Source of the DNA: an uncultured Clostridia bacterium
GTDB lineage: Bacteria; Bacillota; Clostridia; Oscillospirales; Ruminococcaceae
Reading direction: 5' to 3'
NCBI GenBank assembly: GCA_947586185.1
Contig: CANPXN010000012.1
Span: forward strand, 1 to 62,819
Length of the DNA stretch: 62,819 nucleotides
The notes beneath the pieces were generated by a model. That model was not told the DNA's origin and ran no database searches. It worked only from the letters and a program-made list of their open reading frames with translations. The stretch's first letter is position 1; each line of letters begins with the position of its first letter. The position numbers and the translations under genes are program-made. Below are positions 17,168 to 28,703 of the stretch, piece after piece.

Positions 17168-18829
17168 TTATTTATTAATAATAGCGCCCTTATCTGCTGA
17201 AGAAACCATCTGAGAATATCTCTTGAGATAACCTGTAATATCAGTCTTTTTCTTTATTTCCTTTGTCTTTTTGCGGCTTTCCATTTCCTCATCTGAAATT
17301 TCAAGTGTAATAGAATAATTTGGAATATCAATTGAAATAATATCCCCATCCTTAACATAGGCAATAGGACCTCCATTGACAGCTTCCGGAGAAACATGTC
17401 CTATAGCTGCTCCTCTTGTAGCGCCTGAGAAACGTCCGTCTGTAATAAGAGCTACATCCTTATCAAGACCCATACCTGCAATAGCAGAAGTCGGTGAAAG
17501 CATCTCTCTCATACCAGGACCTCCGGCAGGACCTTCATAGCGAATAACAACAACGTCTCCTGCCTTGATTTTTCCTGAACGAATTACAGTAATAGCCTCC
17601 TCTTCGCTGTCAAATACTCTTGCAGGACCCTTATGTACAAGCATCTCAGGTGCAACAGCGCTTCGCTTTACAACACATCTGTCAGGAGCAAGATTTCCCT
17701 TTAAAACGGCAATGCCGCCTGTTTCGCTGTATGGGTTATCAAGAGGTCTGATTATATCATGATTTTTGTTAATTGCTCCCTTGATGTTTTCCCCAAGAGT
17801 CTTGCCTGTAACAGTCATAACCTCAGTGTGAATAAGATTCTTCTTTGTAAGCTCGTTGAGTACGGCGTAAACGCCTCCGGCTTCGTTAAGATCCTCCATA
17901 TAAGCATGTCCGGCAGGAGCAAGATGACAAATATTAGGAGTTCTTTCACTTATTTCATTTACCTTGTCAAGCTCGATCTTTATACCGCATTCATTTGCGA
18001 TTGCCGGCAGATGGAGCATACTGTTTGTTGAACAGCCAAGAGCCATATCTGCTGTAACGGCATTTTCAAAGGCTTCCTTTGTAAGAATATCGCGAGGACG
18101 GATATTCTTCCTGTACATATCCATTACAGCCATTCCGGCATGCTTTGCAAGCTTGAGTCTTTCTGAATATACAGCCGGAATTGTACCGTTGCCGGCAAGT
18201 CCCATACCAAGAACTTCTGTAAGACAGTTCATTGAATTTGCAGTATACATTCCTGAACATGATCCGCATGTTGGACAAGCCTTATTTTCAAACTCCTCAA
18301 CATCCTCAAGTGTCATTGAACCTGCTGAGTATGAACCTACTGCTTCAAACATGCTTGAAAGGCTTGTCTTTCTTCCCTTTACATGACCTGCAAGCATAGG
18401 ACCTCCGCTTACAAATACGGTAGGTACGTTAACTCTTGCAGCAGCCATTAGGAGTCCTGGAACATTCTTGTCACAGTTCGGAACCATAACAAGAGCGTCA
18501 AAGCTATGAGCAAGAGCCATACACTCTGTTGAATCAGCAATAAGATCCCTTGTAACAAGTGAGTACTTCATTCCCTTGTGACCCATTGCAATACCATCGC
18601 ATACTGCTATAGCCGGAAATACCACAGGAGTACCTCCTGCCATGATAACGCCCTGCTTTACAGCTTCAACGATTTTGTCTATATTCATATGGCCTGGAAC
18701 AATTTCATTATATGAAGAAACGATACCTACCAAAGGTCTTTCCATTTCCTCCTTAGTCATTCCAAGAGCATTAAAAAGCGAACGCTGAGGCGCCTTGTCA
18801 ACGCCCTCGCAGAAAAAATTACAACTCAT
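17168..18829 (-). CDS. ilvD: Dihydroxy-acid dehydratase
   Basis: IlvD catalyses the third common step of isoleucine and valine synthesis, dehydrating dihydroxy acids with an Fe-S cluster. The 553-residue protein has the cluster cysteines in [11 protein letters not shown] and [19 protein letters not shown] and the C-terminal [13 protein letters not shown] motif. The ATG at 18829 (MSCNFF) follows AAGGAGAA. An upstream extension to 18970 would lie inside a repeat element and is rejected. It sits downstream of ilvB-ilvN-ilvC, separated by an unknown gene and the repeat, so it may not be on the same transcript. Confidence 0.95.
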   Translation of the reverse strand: MSCNFFCEGVDKAPQRSLFNALGMTKEEMERPLVGIVSSYNEIVPGHMNIDKIVEAVKQGVIMAGGTPVVFPAIAVCDGIAMGHKGMKYSLVTRDLIADSTECMALAHSFDALVMVPNCDKNVPGLLMAAARVNVPTVFVSGGPMLAGHVKGRKTSLSSMFEAVGSYSAGSMTLEDVEEFENKACPTCGSCSGMYTANSMNCLTEVLGMGLAGNGTIPAVYSERLKLAKHAGMAVMDMYRKNIRPRDILTKEAFENAVTADMALGCSTNSMLHLPAIANECGIKIELDKVNEISERTPNICHLAPAGHAYMEDLNEAGGVYAVLNELTKKNLIHTEVMTVTGKTLGENIKGAINKNHDIIRPLDNPYSETGGIAVLKGNLAPDRCVVKRSAVAPEMLVHKGPARVFDSEEEAITVIRSGKIKAGDVVVIRYEGPAGGPGMREMLSPTSAIAGMGLDKDVALITDGRFSGATRGAAIGHVSPEAVNGGPIAYVKDGDIISIDIPNYSITLEISDEEMESRKKTKEIKKKTDITGYLKRYSQMVSSADKGAIINK

Positions 18830-18856
18830 TTTTTTCTCCTTGTTAATCTTTTTTAT

Positions 18857-19001
18857 GGTAATGCCGCACAAAGATTGTACCAAAGATGTGACGTCATTTT
18901 TCTGTTCAGTGTGACGGGAAATGTATGCCCGAAGGAAGTGTCCTTGGGGGTACAAGTAAATTTGGTGCAAAGCCGTCAGGCATGTTTTGTGCGGTGTTAC
19001 C
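18857..19001. repeat. Interspersed element with terminal inverted repeats, copy 1
   Basis: 145 bp bounded by GGTAATGCCGCACAAAG and an imperfect inverted copy ending TTTGTGCGGTGTTACC. Ends and subterminal motif (GCAAAGCCGT) match the 174-bp element at 46801-46974, while the centres differ. No coding potential of its own. It looks like a small non-autonomous palindromic element. Its right end supplies the TAA stop of the adjacent minus-strand gene. Confidence 0.8.
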
Positions 19002-19656
19002 TTGTTTCCTTATATGTCATCGCCGCCTCATCAAGAGCTGAAATAAGCTTTTTTTCAAGGGGCGTATTTTCAATATCACTATTATATACAAGTCCCAGCA
19101 TATCGTGATCCCATGCTGTTTCATCGGAAAATGCATAAGCATAAAGAATATCTCCGAAATACTCAAGCTTTGTTTTAAAAAGAAAGTTTTTATTTTCAAC
19201 CTCTTCAAAGCATCTTCCGGTCTGTTCACCGTTTTTCAGGAATTTATCTACAGCGTCATAAATTTGATTGGAAGGACCAATACCAATATTAGGAAGCCTT
19301 CCATCATATTCCGTATAATCATCATCGCTATAAGGTTCGTACTGAAATGACGGATCTATTTCACAATGACTGTTAAACTCAATAAAATCCCCAGACAGCA
19401 TGAATGACATTTCATATTCCAAGTCTCCCTTAAAGCATGTAGACTTCCTCAGAACTGACAGCTTCGGAGGAACGCTTCCTGATTCAACAATACTGCTGGC
19501 AGTGCTCTTTTTAGAAGATGAAACCGGCGCAGCGGCTTTCTTAACCGGCTGCTGAGGCTTTTTTTCTGCACCATTCTCCCCTGAAATCTTATCGATCTGC
19601 TTTTTCACACTTTCAGCTGTATCAACAATCTTTTTGAGGGAATCAAGAAAACCCAT
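18997..19656 (-). CDS. Hypothetical protein with low-complexity N-terminal linker
   Basis: 219 residues, family not recognised. Residues 1-30 are a basic amphipathic helix ([16 protein letters not shown]), 31-65 a Lys/Pro/Ala/Ser linker, and the rest a compact acidic domain with aromatic strands ([32 protein letters not shown]). No signal peptide or membrane segment. It lies between ilvC and ilvD on the same strand. Its stop codon falls within the terminal repeat of the element at 18857-19001, so the native C-terminus may have been trimmed or replaced. Confidence 0.7.
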   Translation of the reverse strand: MGFLDSLKKIVDTAESVKKQIDKISGENGAEKKPQQPVKKAAAPVSSSKKSTASSIVESGSVPPKLSVLRKSTCFKGDLEYEMSFMLSGDFIEFNSHCEIDPSFQYEPYSDDDYTEYDGRLPNIGIGPSNQIYDAVDKFLKNGEQTGRCFEEVENKNFLFKTKLEYFGDILYAYAFSDETAWDHDMLGLVYNSDIENTPLEKKLISALDEAAMTYKETR

Positions 19657-19731
19657 TTTTTAACCCCATTTCTAATGTGGCAGGATAAGCATCTGCCTTA
19701 TTACTCTTGATAATATCTGTATTGAAAAATC

Positions 19732-19763
19732 GCTGCTTCCCCGAAACAAATCGGGAAAGCAGC
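19732..19763 (-). terminator. Terminator after ilvC
   Basis: Arms GCTGCTTCCCCGA and TCGGGAAAGCAGC form a GC-rich hairpin (one mismatch) on the minus strand, followed by GATTTTTC. It suggests that ilvBNC ends here and the next two genes depend on read-through or another promoter. Confidence 0.8.
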
Positions 19764-19833
19764 AAAATCAATATTTCTGATGCATAGTTCCGATTACATT
19801 ACAGCAAACGGATATATATATTTTATATAAATA

Positions 19834-21408
<1,575 letters not shown>

Positions 21409-21409
<1 letters not shown>

Positions 21410-23085
21410 TATTCGTCACCCCTCTCAACATCTGTAATCATATCGTCAATAGAACCGCCCGGAGGAAGCATAGGAAGTACAAACTCATCACAGTCAACAG
21501 CGCAATCGATTACACAAGGACCATCTGCATTATATGCTTCTGAAAATGCCTTTTCAAGCTCTTCTCCTGTTGAAACTCTAAATCCCTTAGCGCCGAAGGC
21601 TTCAGCAAGCTTAACGAAATCGGTTTTTCTGTCAAGAGTTGTATTTGAATAATGCTTATTAAAGAACAGAGTCTGCCACTGTCTTACCATACCAAGAACT
21701 CCGTTGTTCATTATGACAATTACAACCGGGGAATTCTGTGAAACAGCTGTAGCAAGCTCATTAAGATTCATTCCAAAGCTTCCGTCACCTGTAACAAGAA
21801 CTGTTTTCTTACCTGTTCCTGCGTTAGCGCCTATCGCAGCTCCAAGACCGAATCCCATAGTTCCAAGACCGCCGCTTGAAATAAAGGTTCTTGGAATTTC
21901 AAACGGATAACGCTGTGCAACCCACATCTGATGCTGACCTACGTCTGTAACGACTACGGTATCCTTATCAGCGTCCTTACTTATTATATCAATGATGTCA
22001 TACGGTGTCAATGCCTCAGAAGGCTTTAATGTTTCATTTTCCTTGATTTTCAGTTCATTGATCCTGCCATTCCACTCAGGAAGTTTCTTTTCATCAACAA
22101 GTCTTATAAGTCTTGTAAGTGAGTCCTTTACATCACCTGTAATGCCAAGATAAACCGGAATGTTCTTGTGAAGCTCGGCCTCGTCAATATCAATATGTAT
22201 TATTTTTGCATTCTGAGCAAACTTATCCTTATTGCCGGTTGCTCTGTCACTGAATCTTGCGCCTACTGCAATAATAAGATCTGCTTCATTCTCAGCCATT
22301 GAAGACGCATAATGTCCGTGCATTCCCTGCATTCCCAGGAACCTCTTGTTTGATGTCGGAACAGCTGAAATACCCATCATACTACAGCCTATCGGTGAAT
22401 CAATCTTATCAGCCAATGCTGTAACCTCATCAGAAGCATTTCCGGCAATAACACCGCCTCCGCAGTAAATATAAGGCTTCTTGGCATCAGCAATAAGCCC
22501 AGCAGCCTGTCTGAGAAGCTCCTCTTTTGCACATATCATAGGGAAAGGAGATTCAAACGGCTTATTTACAAATTCGCATTTGCTTACCTGAACATCCTTA
22601 GGAATATCAACAAGTACAGGACCCGGACGTCCGGACTTTGCTATCTTAAATGCAAGACGTATCGTATCGGCAAGATCCTTAACGTCTTTAACAATAAAAT
22701 TGTGTTTTGTAACAGGCATTGTAATACCGACAATATCAACCTCCTGGAAGCTGTCACGTCCGATAAGACTGCACGGAACGTTTCCTGTAATAGCTACCAT
22801 AGGAATTGAATCAAGATATGCTGTTGCAATACCGGTAACAAGATTTGTTGCTCCAGGACCGGAAGTTGCGATAACTACGCCAACCTTGCCCGTAGCTCTT
22901 GCATAGCCGTCAGCTGCATGTGAAGCGCCCTGTTCATGAGCTGTCAACACATGATTGATACGATCTCTGTTTAAATAAAGCTCATCAAAAAGATTGATAA
23001 CCTGACCTCCGGGATAACCGAATATAGTATCGCATCCCTGTTCAATCAGAGTTTCAACAACAATTTTTGCACCTGAAATTTCCAT
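21409..23085 (-). CDS. ilvB: Acetolactate synthase large (catalytic) subunit
   Basis: TPP-dependent enzyme of isoleucine/valine synthesis, 558 residues. Motifs: catalytic Glu in LTAHEQGASHAADGYAR, GPGATN, and the TPP-binding TGDGSFGMNLNEL near residue 445. The start at 23085 (MEISGAK) matches the family N-terminus; an upstream in-frame ATG at 23130 lies in the attenuator T run. Expression is likely controlled by the leader peptide and terminator at 23129-23315. Confidence 0.95.
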
Positions 23086-23128
23086 AGTATGTATATCATC
23101 CCTTTTAAATAAATATATATTTCTAAAC

Positions 23129-23154
23129 AAAAAAACCTCCGGCCATGCCGAAGG
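23129..23154 (-). terminator. Attenuator hairpin upstream of ilvB
   Basis: On the minus strand CCTTCGG and CCGGAGG form a 7-bp stem (one G-U pair) followed by seven T. It lies 54 nt after the leader-peptide stop and 44 nt before ilvB, so it can terminate transcription before the structural genes. Confidence 0.8.
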
Positions 23155-23207
23155 TTGAAGTTTACTTTAAAATACAGTTAATCACAAGAATATTTCAAAG
23201 CAAAGGA

Positions 23208-23315
23208 TTACGCCTTGCAGCATACCGTTTCCGAGCAGCTAAATGTCACGGCAGAAAGGACTCGGCCGATTATACTGTTAATAATGACAAATCCTGTTAA
23301 AATAACTGATTTCAT
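23208..23315 (-). CDS. Branched-chain leader peptide of the ilvBNC operon
   Basis: A 35-codon ORF with a good ribosome binding site (AAAGGAG, 8 nt before ATG). Twelve of 35 residues are branched-chain: five Ile, five Val, two Leu, including runs VIL, VII and II between positions 4 and 16. The C-terminus is CSETVCCKA. Position between promoter and terminator, and composition, match ribosome-mediated attenuation leaders: stalling at scarce charged tRNA-Ile/Val/Leu would prevent terminator formation. The alternative antiterminator pairing was not worked out; GGCCG in the peptide region can pair with CGGCC in the terminator arm. Confidence 0.75.
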   Translation of the reverse strand: MKSVILTGFVIINSIIGRVLSAVTFSCSETVCCKA

Positions 23316-23347
23316 ATATTTAGCTCCTTTGCTTATTTATACTTGTT

Positions 23348-23376
23348 AGTATATCACTTATTTCTTACAAAATCAA
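23348..23376 (-). promoter_or_regulatory. Promoter of the ilvBNC operon
   Basis: TTGATT and TATACT with a 17-nt spacer on the minus strand, about 33 nt upstream of the leader-peptide start. Confidence 0.75.
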
Positions 23377-23466
23377 TAAAAAAGCAAACTTTTAAGAAAG
23401 TTTTACATTATTTTGTATGATTAAACAATATAAACTGTTGAAAAGTTCATGAATTTCGTCATAAAA

Positions 23467-24801
23467 TCATGAAAAATTCCTCTTCCATTTTCCAGTCTTG
23501 TAAAATATAACTGAAAGAGCAGTACCTGCGATCCAGCTTCCCGGCCATGAATACCATATACCGACCGCTCCCCAAATTCCGGAAAATATAAAAGCCAGCA
23601 CGACTCTCATAATAAGGTCTGTAAAGGTCGTTGTCATAAACTGAGCTATACATTCTCCGCCTCGCAAAACTCCGTCGCTTACAAGCTTAATGCAGACGAA
23701 GAAATAAAATGGAGCTGTTATCCTCATAAAGCTGATACCGGTATCTATTGCAAGCTGAGTGCTTTCCTTGTTCATAAAAAGAGAGAGCAGAGGCTTGCAG
23801 AAGAAAAAATATGCGACAAAAAATACCGCAGCAATAATAAGAGCAAATATTGTTTCAGTTTTATAGCCCTTGTTTACACGCTCCGGCTTTCTTGCACCAA
23901 TATTCTGAGCAGTAAAGCTTGATATTCCGTTTCCAAGAGTCGCAAAGCTTGTGATAGCAAAAGTATTGAGCTTTATAGCTGCGGAATATCCGGCAATAAC
24001 TGATGAACCATAGCTGTTTACAAGTCCCTGAATAAACATGTTTCCAACCGACACAAAGCTCTGCTGAAGAACACTTGGTATTGCTACCTTTGATATTGCT
24101 CCAAGCTCATGCATACTGAAAATCTTAGGTTTTCGATTAGTTTTCATGCCTCTTATTCTCAAAAGCAGGACAAGAACTGATAATACACATGCCGCTCCCT
24201 GAGCTATAAATGTCGCCCATGCAACACCTGCTACTCCCCATTTAAATACAATTACAAAAACTGCATCGAGGACTATGTTACCAAGAGATGAAAAAATAAG
24301 AAAGATCAAAGGCGTTTTACTGTCGCCAAGGCTATTGAATATACCTGTAGTTACATTGTATATAAACAGAAAAACAAAGCCTCCGGTATAAATTTTAAGA
24401 TACAGATTTCCGTCAGAAAAAATATTTTCAGGAGTATTTACAAGCTTCATAAGCGGTGAGCTGAAAACGATACCTGCTATAGTCAGAAGCGATGACAAAA
24501 CAAAGCCTGCTATAAGTGTTGTTGATATACATGTTTTCGTGGTCTCATAGTCTTTAGCGCCAAAATATCGGCTTATAACTACCGAGCAGCCGATCTGACA
24601 ACCAAAAGCTACCGCCATGAAGATCATTGTTATAGGATAGCTTGCACCAACCGCTGCAAGAGCATTTTCTCCGGCATACTTTCCAGCAATAACACTGTCG
24701 GCAATACTGTAAAGCTGCTGGAAAATAACGCTTGCAAATAAAGGAAGAGTAAACATGATCAGCACTCTCTGAGGTTTTCCAACTGTTAAATCTTTATTCA
24801 T
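23467..24801 (-). CDS. MATE family efflux transporter
   Basis: 444 residues with about 12 hydrophobic segments in two similar halves. N-terminal signature: PLFASVIFQQLYSIADSVIAGKYAGENALAAVG in blocks typical of bacterial MATE Na+/H+-drug antiporters. The ATG at 24801 lies 8 nt after AAGGGTG. The gene is alone, divergent from thrB. Substrate not predictable. Confidence 0.9.
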   Translation of the reverse strand: MNKDLTVGKPQRVLIMFTLPLFASVIFQQLYSIADSVIAGKYAGENALAAVGASYPITMIFMAVAFGCQIGCSVVISRYFGAKDYETTKTCISTTLIAGFVLSSLLTIAGIVFSSPLMKLVNTPENIFSDGNLYLKIYTGGFVFLFIYNVTTGIFNSLGDSKTPLIFLIFSSLGNIVLDAVFVIVFKWGVAGVAWATFIAQGAACVLSVLVLLLRIRGMKTNRKPKIFSMHELGAISKVAIPSVLQQSFVSVGNMFIQGLVNSYGSSVIAGYSAAIKLNTFAITSFATLGNGISSFTAQNIGARKPERVNKGYKTETIFALIIAAVFFVAYFFFCKPLLSLFMNKESTQLAIDTGISFMRITAPFYFFVCIKLVSDGVLRGGECIAQFMTTTFTDLIMRVVLAFIFSGIWGAVGIWYSWPGSWIAGTALSVIFYKTGKWKRNFS

Positions 24802-24871
24802 ATACTTCACACCCTTTCATTGAACAAACCTTTATTATTATACTTCTATTTGAATTTAAAGTCAAATCCCA

Positions 24872-24900
24872 TTGACCAAAGAGTAGTTTTGATTTATAAT
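24872..24900 (+). promoter_or_regulatory. Promoter of thrB
   Basis: TTGACC and TATAAT with a 17-nt spacer, 30 nt upstream of the thrB ATG. Confidence 0.8.
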
Positions 24901-24930
24901 ATTAATATCAAAATACGAATGGAGATTTTT

Positions 24931-25824
24931 ATGATAAAGATACAGATTCCTGCCACATCGGCAAACCTCGGCGCAGGATTTGATGCTCTCGGACTTGCAC
25001 TGTCGTTTTATAACTACATTGAAATGGAAGAATCGGATACCATTGACATAGCATCCCTTGATGGGCTTGAAGTTCCAAGGGATGATAAAAATTTAGTCTA
25101 TATTTCTGCAAAGGATCTTTTTAACGTATGCGGAAAGAAAATTACCGGTCTTAAAATTCGACAGATAAACAACATCCCCATGGCAAGAGGACTTGGTTCA
25201 AGCTCTGCTTGCATTGTCGCCGGTCTTGTCGGCGCAAACACACTTCTTGGGAATCCGCTTTCAAATGATGACCTTGTGGACCTTGCTGCACAGATCGAAG
25301 GACATCCGGATAATACAGCCCCAGCTCTTTTGGGCGGGATCGTAACAGCTGTCTTCGACGGTCAAAAGGTTCACTGGGTAAAGCAGGAGGTATACACTAA
25401 GCTGAAATTTGCCGCTATCATTCCTGACTTTGAGCTTAAAACCGAAGAAGCAAGAGCATGCCTCCCAAAAACAATAGAACACAAAGATGCCGTATATAAT
25501 CTGTCAAGGGCGGCACTGTTTTCAGCATCACTACTTACCGGAAAGTTTGAAAATTTAAGAACAGCTGTACACGATAAGCTGCATCAGCCATACAGAATGG
25601 AGCTTATTCCAAATGCAAGGGAGGTCTTTAATATAGCATATAACCATGGAGCATATGGAGTATACATAAGCGGTGCTGGTCCAACTATTATGGCTATAAT
25701 TGATGAAAGCAACATATACTTTTCCGGAAAAATGAAATTCTCCCTTGATAACGCTGGACTTAATGGTTGGCAGGTTCATGAGTTTCATATAGACAACGAT
25801 GGAACAAAGATCATAAAAAAATAA
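24931..25824 (+). CDS. thrB: Homoserine kinase
   Basis: GHMP-family kinase making O-phosphohomoserine for threonine synthesis. The 297-residue protein has PATSANLGAGFDALGLAL at the N-terminus, the ATP loop MARGLGSSSACIVAG near residue 90 and the C-terminal SGAGPTIMAI. ATG at 24931 follows TGGAG; the longer frame from 24820 includes the promoter and is rejected. thrC and hom are not adjacent. Confidence 0.93.
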   Translation: MIKIQIPATSANLGAGFDALGLALSFYNYIEMEESDTIDIASLDGLEVPRDDKNLVYISAKDLFNVCGKKITGLKIRQINNIPMARGLGSSSACIVAGLVGANTLLGNPLSNDDLVDLAAQIEGHPDNTAPALLGGIVTAVFDGQKVHWVKQEVYTKLKFAAIIPDFELKTEEARACLPKTIEHKDAVYNLSRAALFSASLLTGKFENLRTAVHDKLHQPYRMELIPNAREVFNIAYNHGAYGVYISGAGPTIMAIIDESNIYFSGKMKFSLDNAGLNGWQVHEFHIDNDGTKIIKK

Positions 25825-25830
25825 ATAATA

Positions 25831-25868
25831 AAAATTCCAATGGAGCTATAAAATCCATTGGAATTTTT
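25831..25868 (+). terminator. Bidirectional terminator after thrB
   Basis: A 14-bp perfect stem (AAAATTCCAATGGA with TCCATTGGAATTTT) with A and T runs. It serves thrB and the convergent zinc-ribbon gene. Confidence 0.9.
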
Positions 25869-25883
25869 ATTATCTTCAATTAA

Positions 25884-26249
25884 TCATACTGCAAAATCAT
25901 CGTCATCATTAAGATCAGGCAGTTTAGATCCGCATACGCCACAGAACTGGAACTTTTCCATAACCTCAGCGCCGCACTTAGGACATGTCTTATATCCCTT
26001 GATCGTCTGATACTCAAACTTCATCTTCTTGATTCTGCGTCTTCTTGTGTCAATGTCATCGCAGTAGGATTTCAACGTATCCAGATCCTCTGGATTCTTA
26101 TAGTAGGACTGACCCATATCAGAGAAAATTTCCATAATTCTGTCATTTTCATACTGAATTTTCCTCTTAAGATTGCTAAGCTCAGACATATTTTTTGTCT
26201 TATCGCTTACGTTTCTTCCTGCACCGCTAACTTTGTCCAATATACCCAT
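25884..26249 (-). CDS. Zinc-ribbon protein of unknown function
   Basis: 121 residues. Residues 1-75 are predicted helical and charged, starting MGILDKVSGAGRNVSDKTKNM in short blocks seen in small Firmicutes zinc-ribbon proteins. The C-terminus has a four-cysteine ribbon (CPKCGAE and CGVCGSKL), followed by an acidic tail. The ATG at 26249 follows AGGAG. It is the last gene before the shared terminator, 22 nt from the ACT gene, probably the end of that operon. Confidence 0.8.
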   Translation of the reverse strand: MGILDKVSGAGRNVSDKTKNMSELSNLKRKIQYENDRIMEIFSDMGQSYYKNPEDLDTLKSYCDDIDTRRRRIKKMKFEYQTIKGYKTCPKCGAEVMEKFQFCGVCGSKLPDLNDDDDFAV

Positions 26250-26271
26250 TTTAAACACTCCTAATTTATAA

Positions 26272-26709
26272 TTATTTTAAATTTTTGACCTCTTCACTTG
26301 TGAGAAGCTTAACATTGCCGCTCAGCAATGCCTCCTCTGCCCTATCGTTATCAGCTACTCTTAAAATTACATATGCCATATCAACCGAAGCACTGGCGAA
26401 AGCATACATATACTCAACGCTGATTTTGTTTTCATAAAGCACATCCATTACTCTTGCAAGACCGCCCGGTTTATCAGATATGCCTATAGCAAGCACGTCA
26501 GTGGTTGTAACTGTACACTCAGCGTCCTTGAGCGCTGAACATGCCTTGTCAGGATCATTTACAATGATTCTGAGAATACCGAAATCCTTTGTGTCAGCTA
26601 TTGAAAGAGCACGGATATCAACTCCGCTGTCCTTTAAGATATTTGTCATAGCTTTAAGTCGGCCTGGCTTGTTTTCTACAAAAACGGATATTTGCTTTAT
26701 CTTATTCAT
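26272..26709 (-). CDS. Tandem ACT-domain protein
   Basis: 145 residues with two ACT-like repeats, ISVFVENKPGRLKAMTNIL and VLAIGISDKPGGLARVMDVL. ACT domains bind amino acids. Homologous two-ACT proteins are often encoded with phenylacetate-CoA ligase and indolepyruvate oxidoreductase, as here, so a role in sensing aromatic amino acids is plausible. The ATG at 26709 lies 7 nt after GGAGG. Confidence 0.85.
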   Translation of the reverse strand: MNKIKQISVFVENKPGRLKAMTNILKDSGVDIRALSIADTKDFGILRIIVNDPDKACSALKDAECTVTTTDVLAIGISDKPGGLARVMDVLYENKISVEYMYAFASASVDMAYVILRVADNDRAEEALLSGNVKLLTSEEVKNLK

Positions 26710-26769
26710 AAACATACCTCCATTTAATATTATTAAATTTATGCTGAAAATATCATAATTTGCTGTAAA

Positions 26770-28077
26770 TTAATGCAGCTTTCTTCTATCTATCACTCTT
26801 ACAGCCTTGCCCTCTGTTCTTTCAATCGTCTTTGGCTCTACCAAGGTAATTTTTGCACCGATTCCAAGCGTTGATTCAATAGCAGTTTTAATAATTTTTT
26901 CCTGTTCCTCAAGACTTCTTACAGTGTCTGAAAACATTTCAGGAGAAATTTCAACCTGAATCTCTAAAGTATCAGTATTGTCAACTCTGTCAACAATAAG
27001 CTTATAGTAAGGTGCAGTGTTTCCAAGCTGCAGCAGGACACTTTCAACCTGTGACGGGAACACATTAACTCCTCTGATAATGAGCATATCGTCCGAACGT
27101 CCGGCAGGCTTCATCATCTTTATAAGAGTTCTTCCGCAGGAGCATTTCTCACGTTTAAGAATACCTATATCCCTTGTCCTGTATCTTATTATCGGAAACG
27201 CTTCCTTTGTAATGCAAGTAAACACGATCTCACCCTGTGAGCCTTCCGGAAGAACCTCACCGGTGTCGGGATCAATTGTTTCAGCAATAAAGTGATCCTC
27301 GTTTATGTGCATACCTGTCTGCTCGCTGCATTCAAAAGCAACTCCCGGTCCGATAATTTCCGTAAGGCCATATATATCCATAGCCTTACAGCCAAGCTTA
27401 TCCTCAATCTCTGCACGCATTTCCTCAGTCCACGGCTCAGCTCCAAACAGTCCGGCTTTCAGTTTTATGTCATCTTTGGTAATACCCATTTCGTGCATTG
27501 TTTCTGCAAGAAAAAGAGCATATGACGGTGTACAACAAATATATGTTGAACCGAAGTCCTTGATAATAGTTATCTGTCTTTTAGTATTGCCTGTTGAAAC
27601 AGGAATAACTGTCATTCCTACCTTTTCAGCGCCACCGTGAATACCAAGACCTCCTGTGAAAAGTCCATAGCCGTAGGACACGTGCATAAAGTCCTTGTTA
27701 GTAGCTCCGGCAGCAGTCAGTGCACGGGCACAGCATTCTGACCATATGTCAAGATCTTTTTCAGTATATCCGACAACGATCTGCTTTCCGGTTGTTCCGC
27801 TTGAAGCATGAACACGAACTACTTCATCCATTGGAACTGCAAACATTCCGTACGGATATGTATCACGAAGATCCTTTTTCATTGTAAACGGAAGCTTGTA
27901 AAGATCGTCAACAGATTTAATATCCTGAGGCGTTACACCTGCTGCCTCCATTCGCTCACGGTAAAATGGCACCTTTTCATAAACTCGGCGCACAGTCTGG
28001 GATAATCTAAAGCTCTGTAAAGCTCTCATTTCCTCATGAGTGGCGCATTCCATTGATTCATTCCAAAAATTTTTCAT
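26770..28077 (-). CDS. paaK: Phenylacetate-CoA ligase
   Basis: 435-residue acyl-adenylate ligase. The P-loop-like motif [10 protein letters not shown] lies near residue 91, DIYGLTE near 235 and YRTRDIG near 300. The family converts arylacetates, ATP and CoA to arylacetyl-CoA. It follows iorB by 17 nt, with a second paralogue upstream at 31274-32572; the two probably differ in substrate. In this context the CoA thioester links to indolepyruvate oxidoreductase in either direction. Confidence 0.9.
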   Translation of the reverse strand: MKNFWNESMECATHEEMRALQSFRLSQTVRRVYEKVPFYRERMEAAGVTPQDIKSVDDLYKLPFTMKKDLRDTYPYGMFAVPMDEVVRVHASSGTTGKQIVVGYTEKDLDIWSECCARALTAAGATNKDFMHVSYGYGLFTGGLGIHGGAEKVGMTVIPVSTGNTKRQITIIKDFGSTYICCTPSYALFLAETMHEMGITKDDIKLKAGLFGAEPWTEEMRAEIEDKLGCKAMDIYGLTEIIGPGVAFECSEQTGMHINEDHFIAETIDPDTGEVLPEGSQGEIVFTCITKEAFPIIRYRTRDIGILKREKCSCGRTLIKMMKPAGRSDDMLIIRGVNVFPSQVESVLLQLGNTAPYYKLIVDRVDNTDTLEIQVEISPEMFSDTVRSLEEQEKIIKTAIESTLGIGAKITLVEPKTIERTEGKAVRVIDRRKLH

Positions 28078-28094
28078 TGATCACTCCTACATTA

Positions 28095-28667
28095 TTACAA
28101 ATTTTTGCCCAAATCAAAAGCTTTTAAATTCAGCTCAAGAAATTTTTCCGGAACAAGCTCTGTAATTGCATCTTTCCATACACTATCGTCAAAATTCATT
28201 TTTGATGCAATAAGCCCCATAAGAACAACATTTGAAGCTTTAGCGTTTCCGGCTTTCTCAGCAAGACTTAAAGCGTCAGCAGCAATAACATCTATGCCAA
28301 GGGATTCAAGCTTTGAAATAATATCGTCAGGATACTGCGCAGCACCGGTTATTACAGGCATAGGATCAAGGGACTGAGTAGAAGTAATAAGATGTCCTCC
28401 CTTTTTAAGGTAAGAAGTCCATCTTGCAGCCTCAAGCAGCTCAAAGGAAACGATTATGTCCGCTTCTCCCTTTTCAATTACCGGCGAGTAAACCTTATCG
28501 CCATATTTTACATATGTAACAACAGAACCGCCACGTTGGGACATGCCGTGAACCTCGCTTACCTTTACATCATAGCCTTGGGACAAAAGCACACGGCCAA
28601 GAATTTTTGAGGCAAGAAGACTTCCCTGTCCGCCTACGCCAACGATCATTATTGATTTTGTTTCCAT
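28095..28667 (-). CDS. iorB: Indolepyruvate ferredoxin oxidoreductase, beta subunit
   Basis: 190 residues of the gamma-type 2-oxoacid oxidoreductase domain: IMIVGVGGQGSLLASKILG at the N-terminus and SEVHGMSQRGGSV. It pairs with IorA encoded 36 nt upstream to oxidise aryl pyruvates to aryl-acetyl-CoA with ferredoxin as acceptor, or the reverse. Confidence 0.93.
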   Translation of the reverse strand: METKSIMIVGVGGQGSLLASKILGRVLLSQGYDVKVSEVHGMSQRGGSVVTYVKYGDKVYSPVIEKGEADIIVSFELLEAARWTSYLKKGGHLITSTQSLDPMPVITGAAQYPDDIISKLESLGIDVIAADALSLAEKAGNAKASNVVLMGLIASKMNFDDSVWKDAITELVPEKFLELNLKAFDLGKNL

Positions 28668-28703
28668 TAATTTATAAACCTCCCGATTTTATAGAGATAT
28701 ATA

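Noticed and set aside
18830-18970. N-terminal extension of IlvD by 47 residues
   Set aside because: It is translated from the palindromic repeat element, lacks family similarity, and the ATG at 18829 has a proper ribosome site.
23208-23315. Reading the CSETVCCKA-ending leader as a bacteriocin precursor
   Set aside because: Its position between promoter and attenuator of ilvB and the Ile/Val runs fit a leader peptide better.
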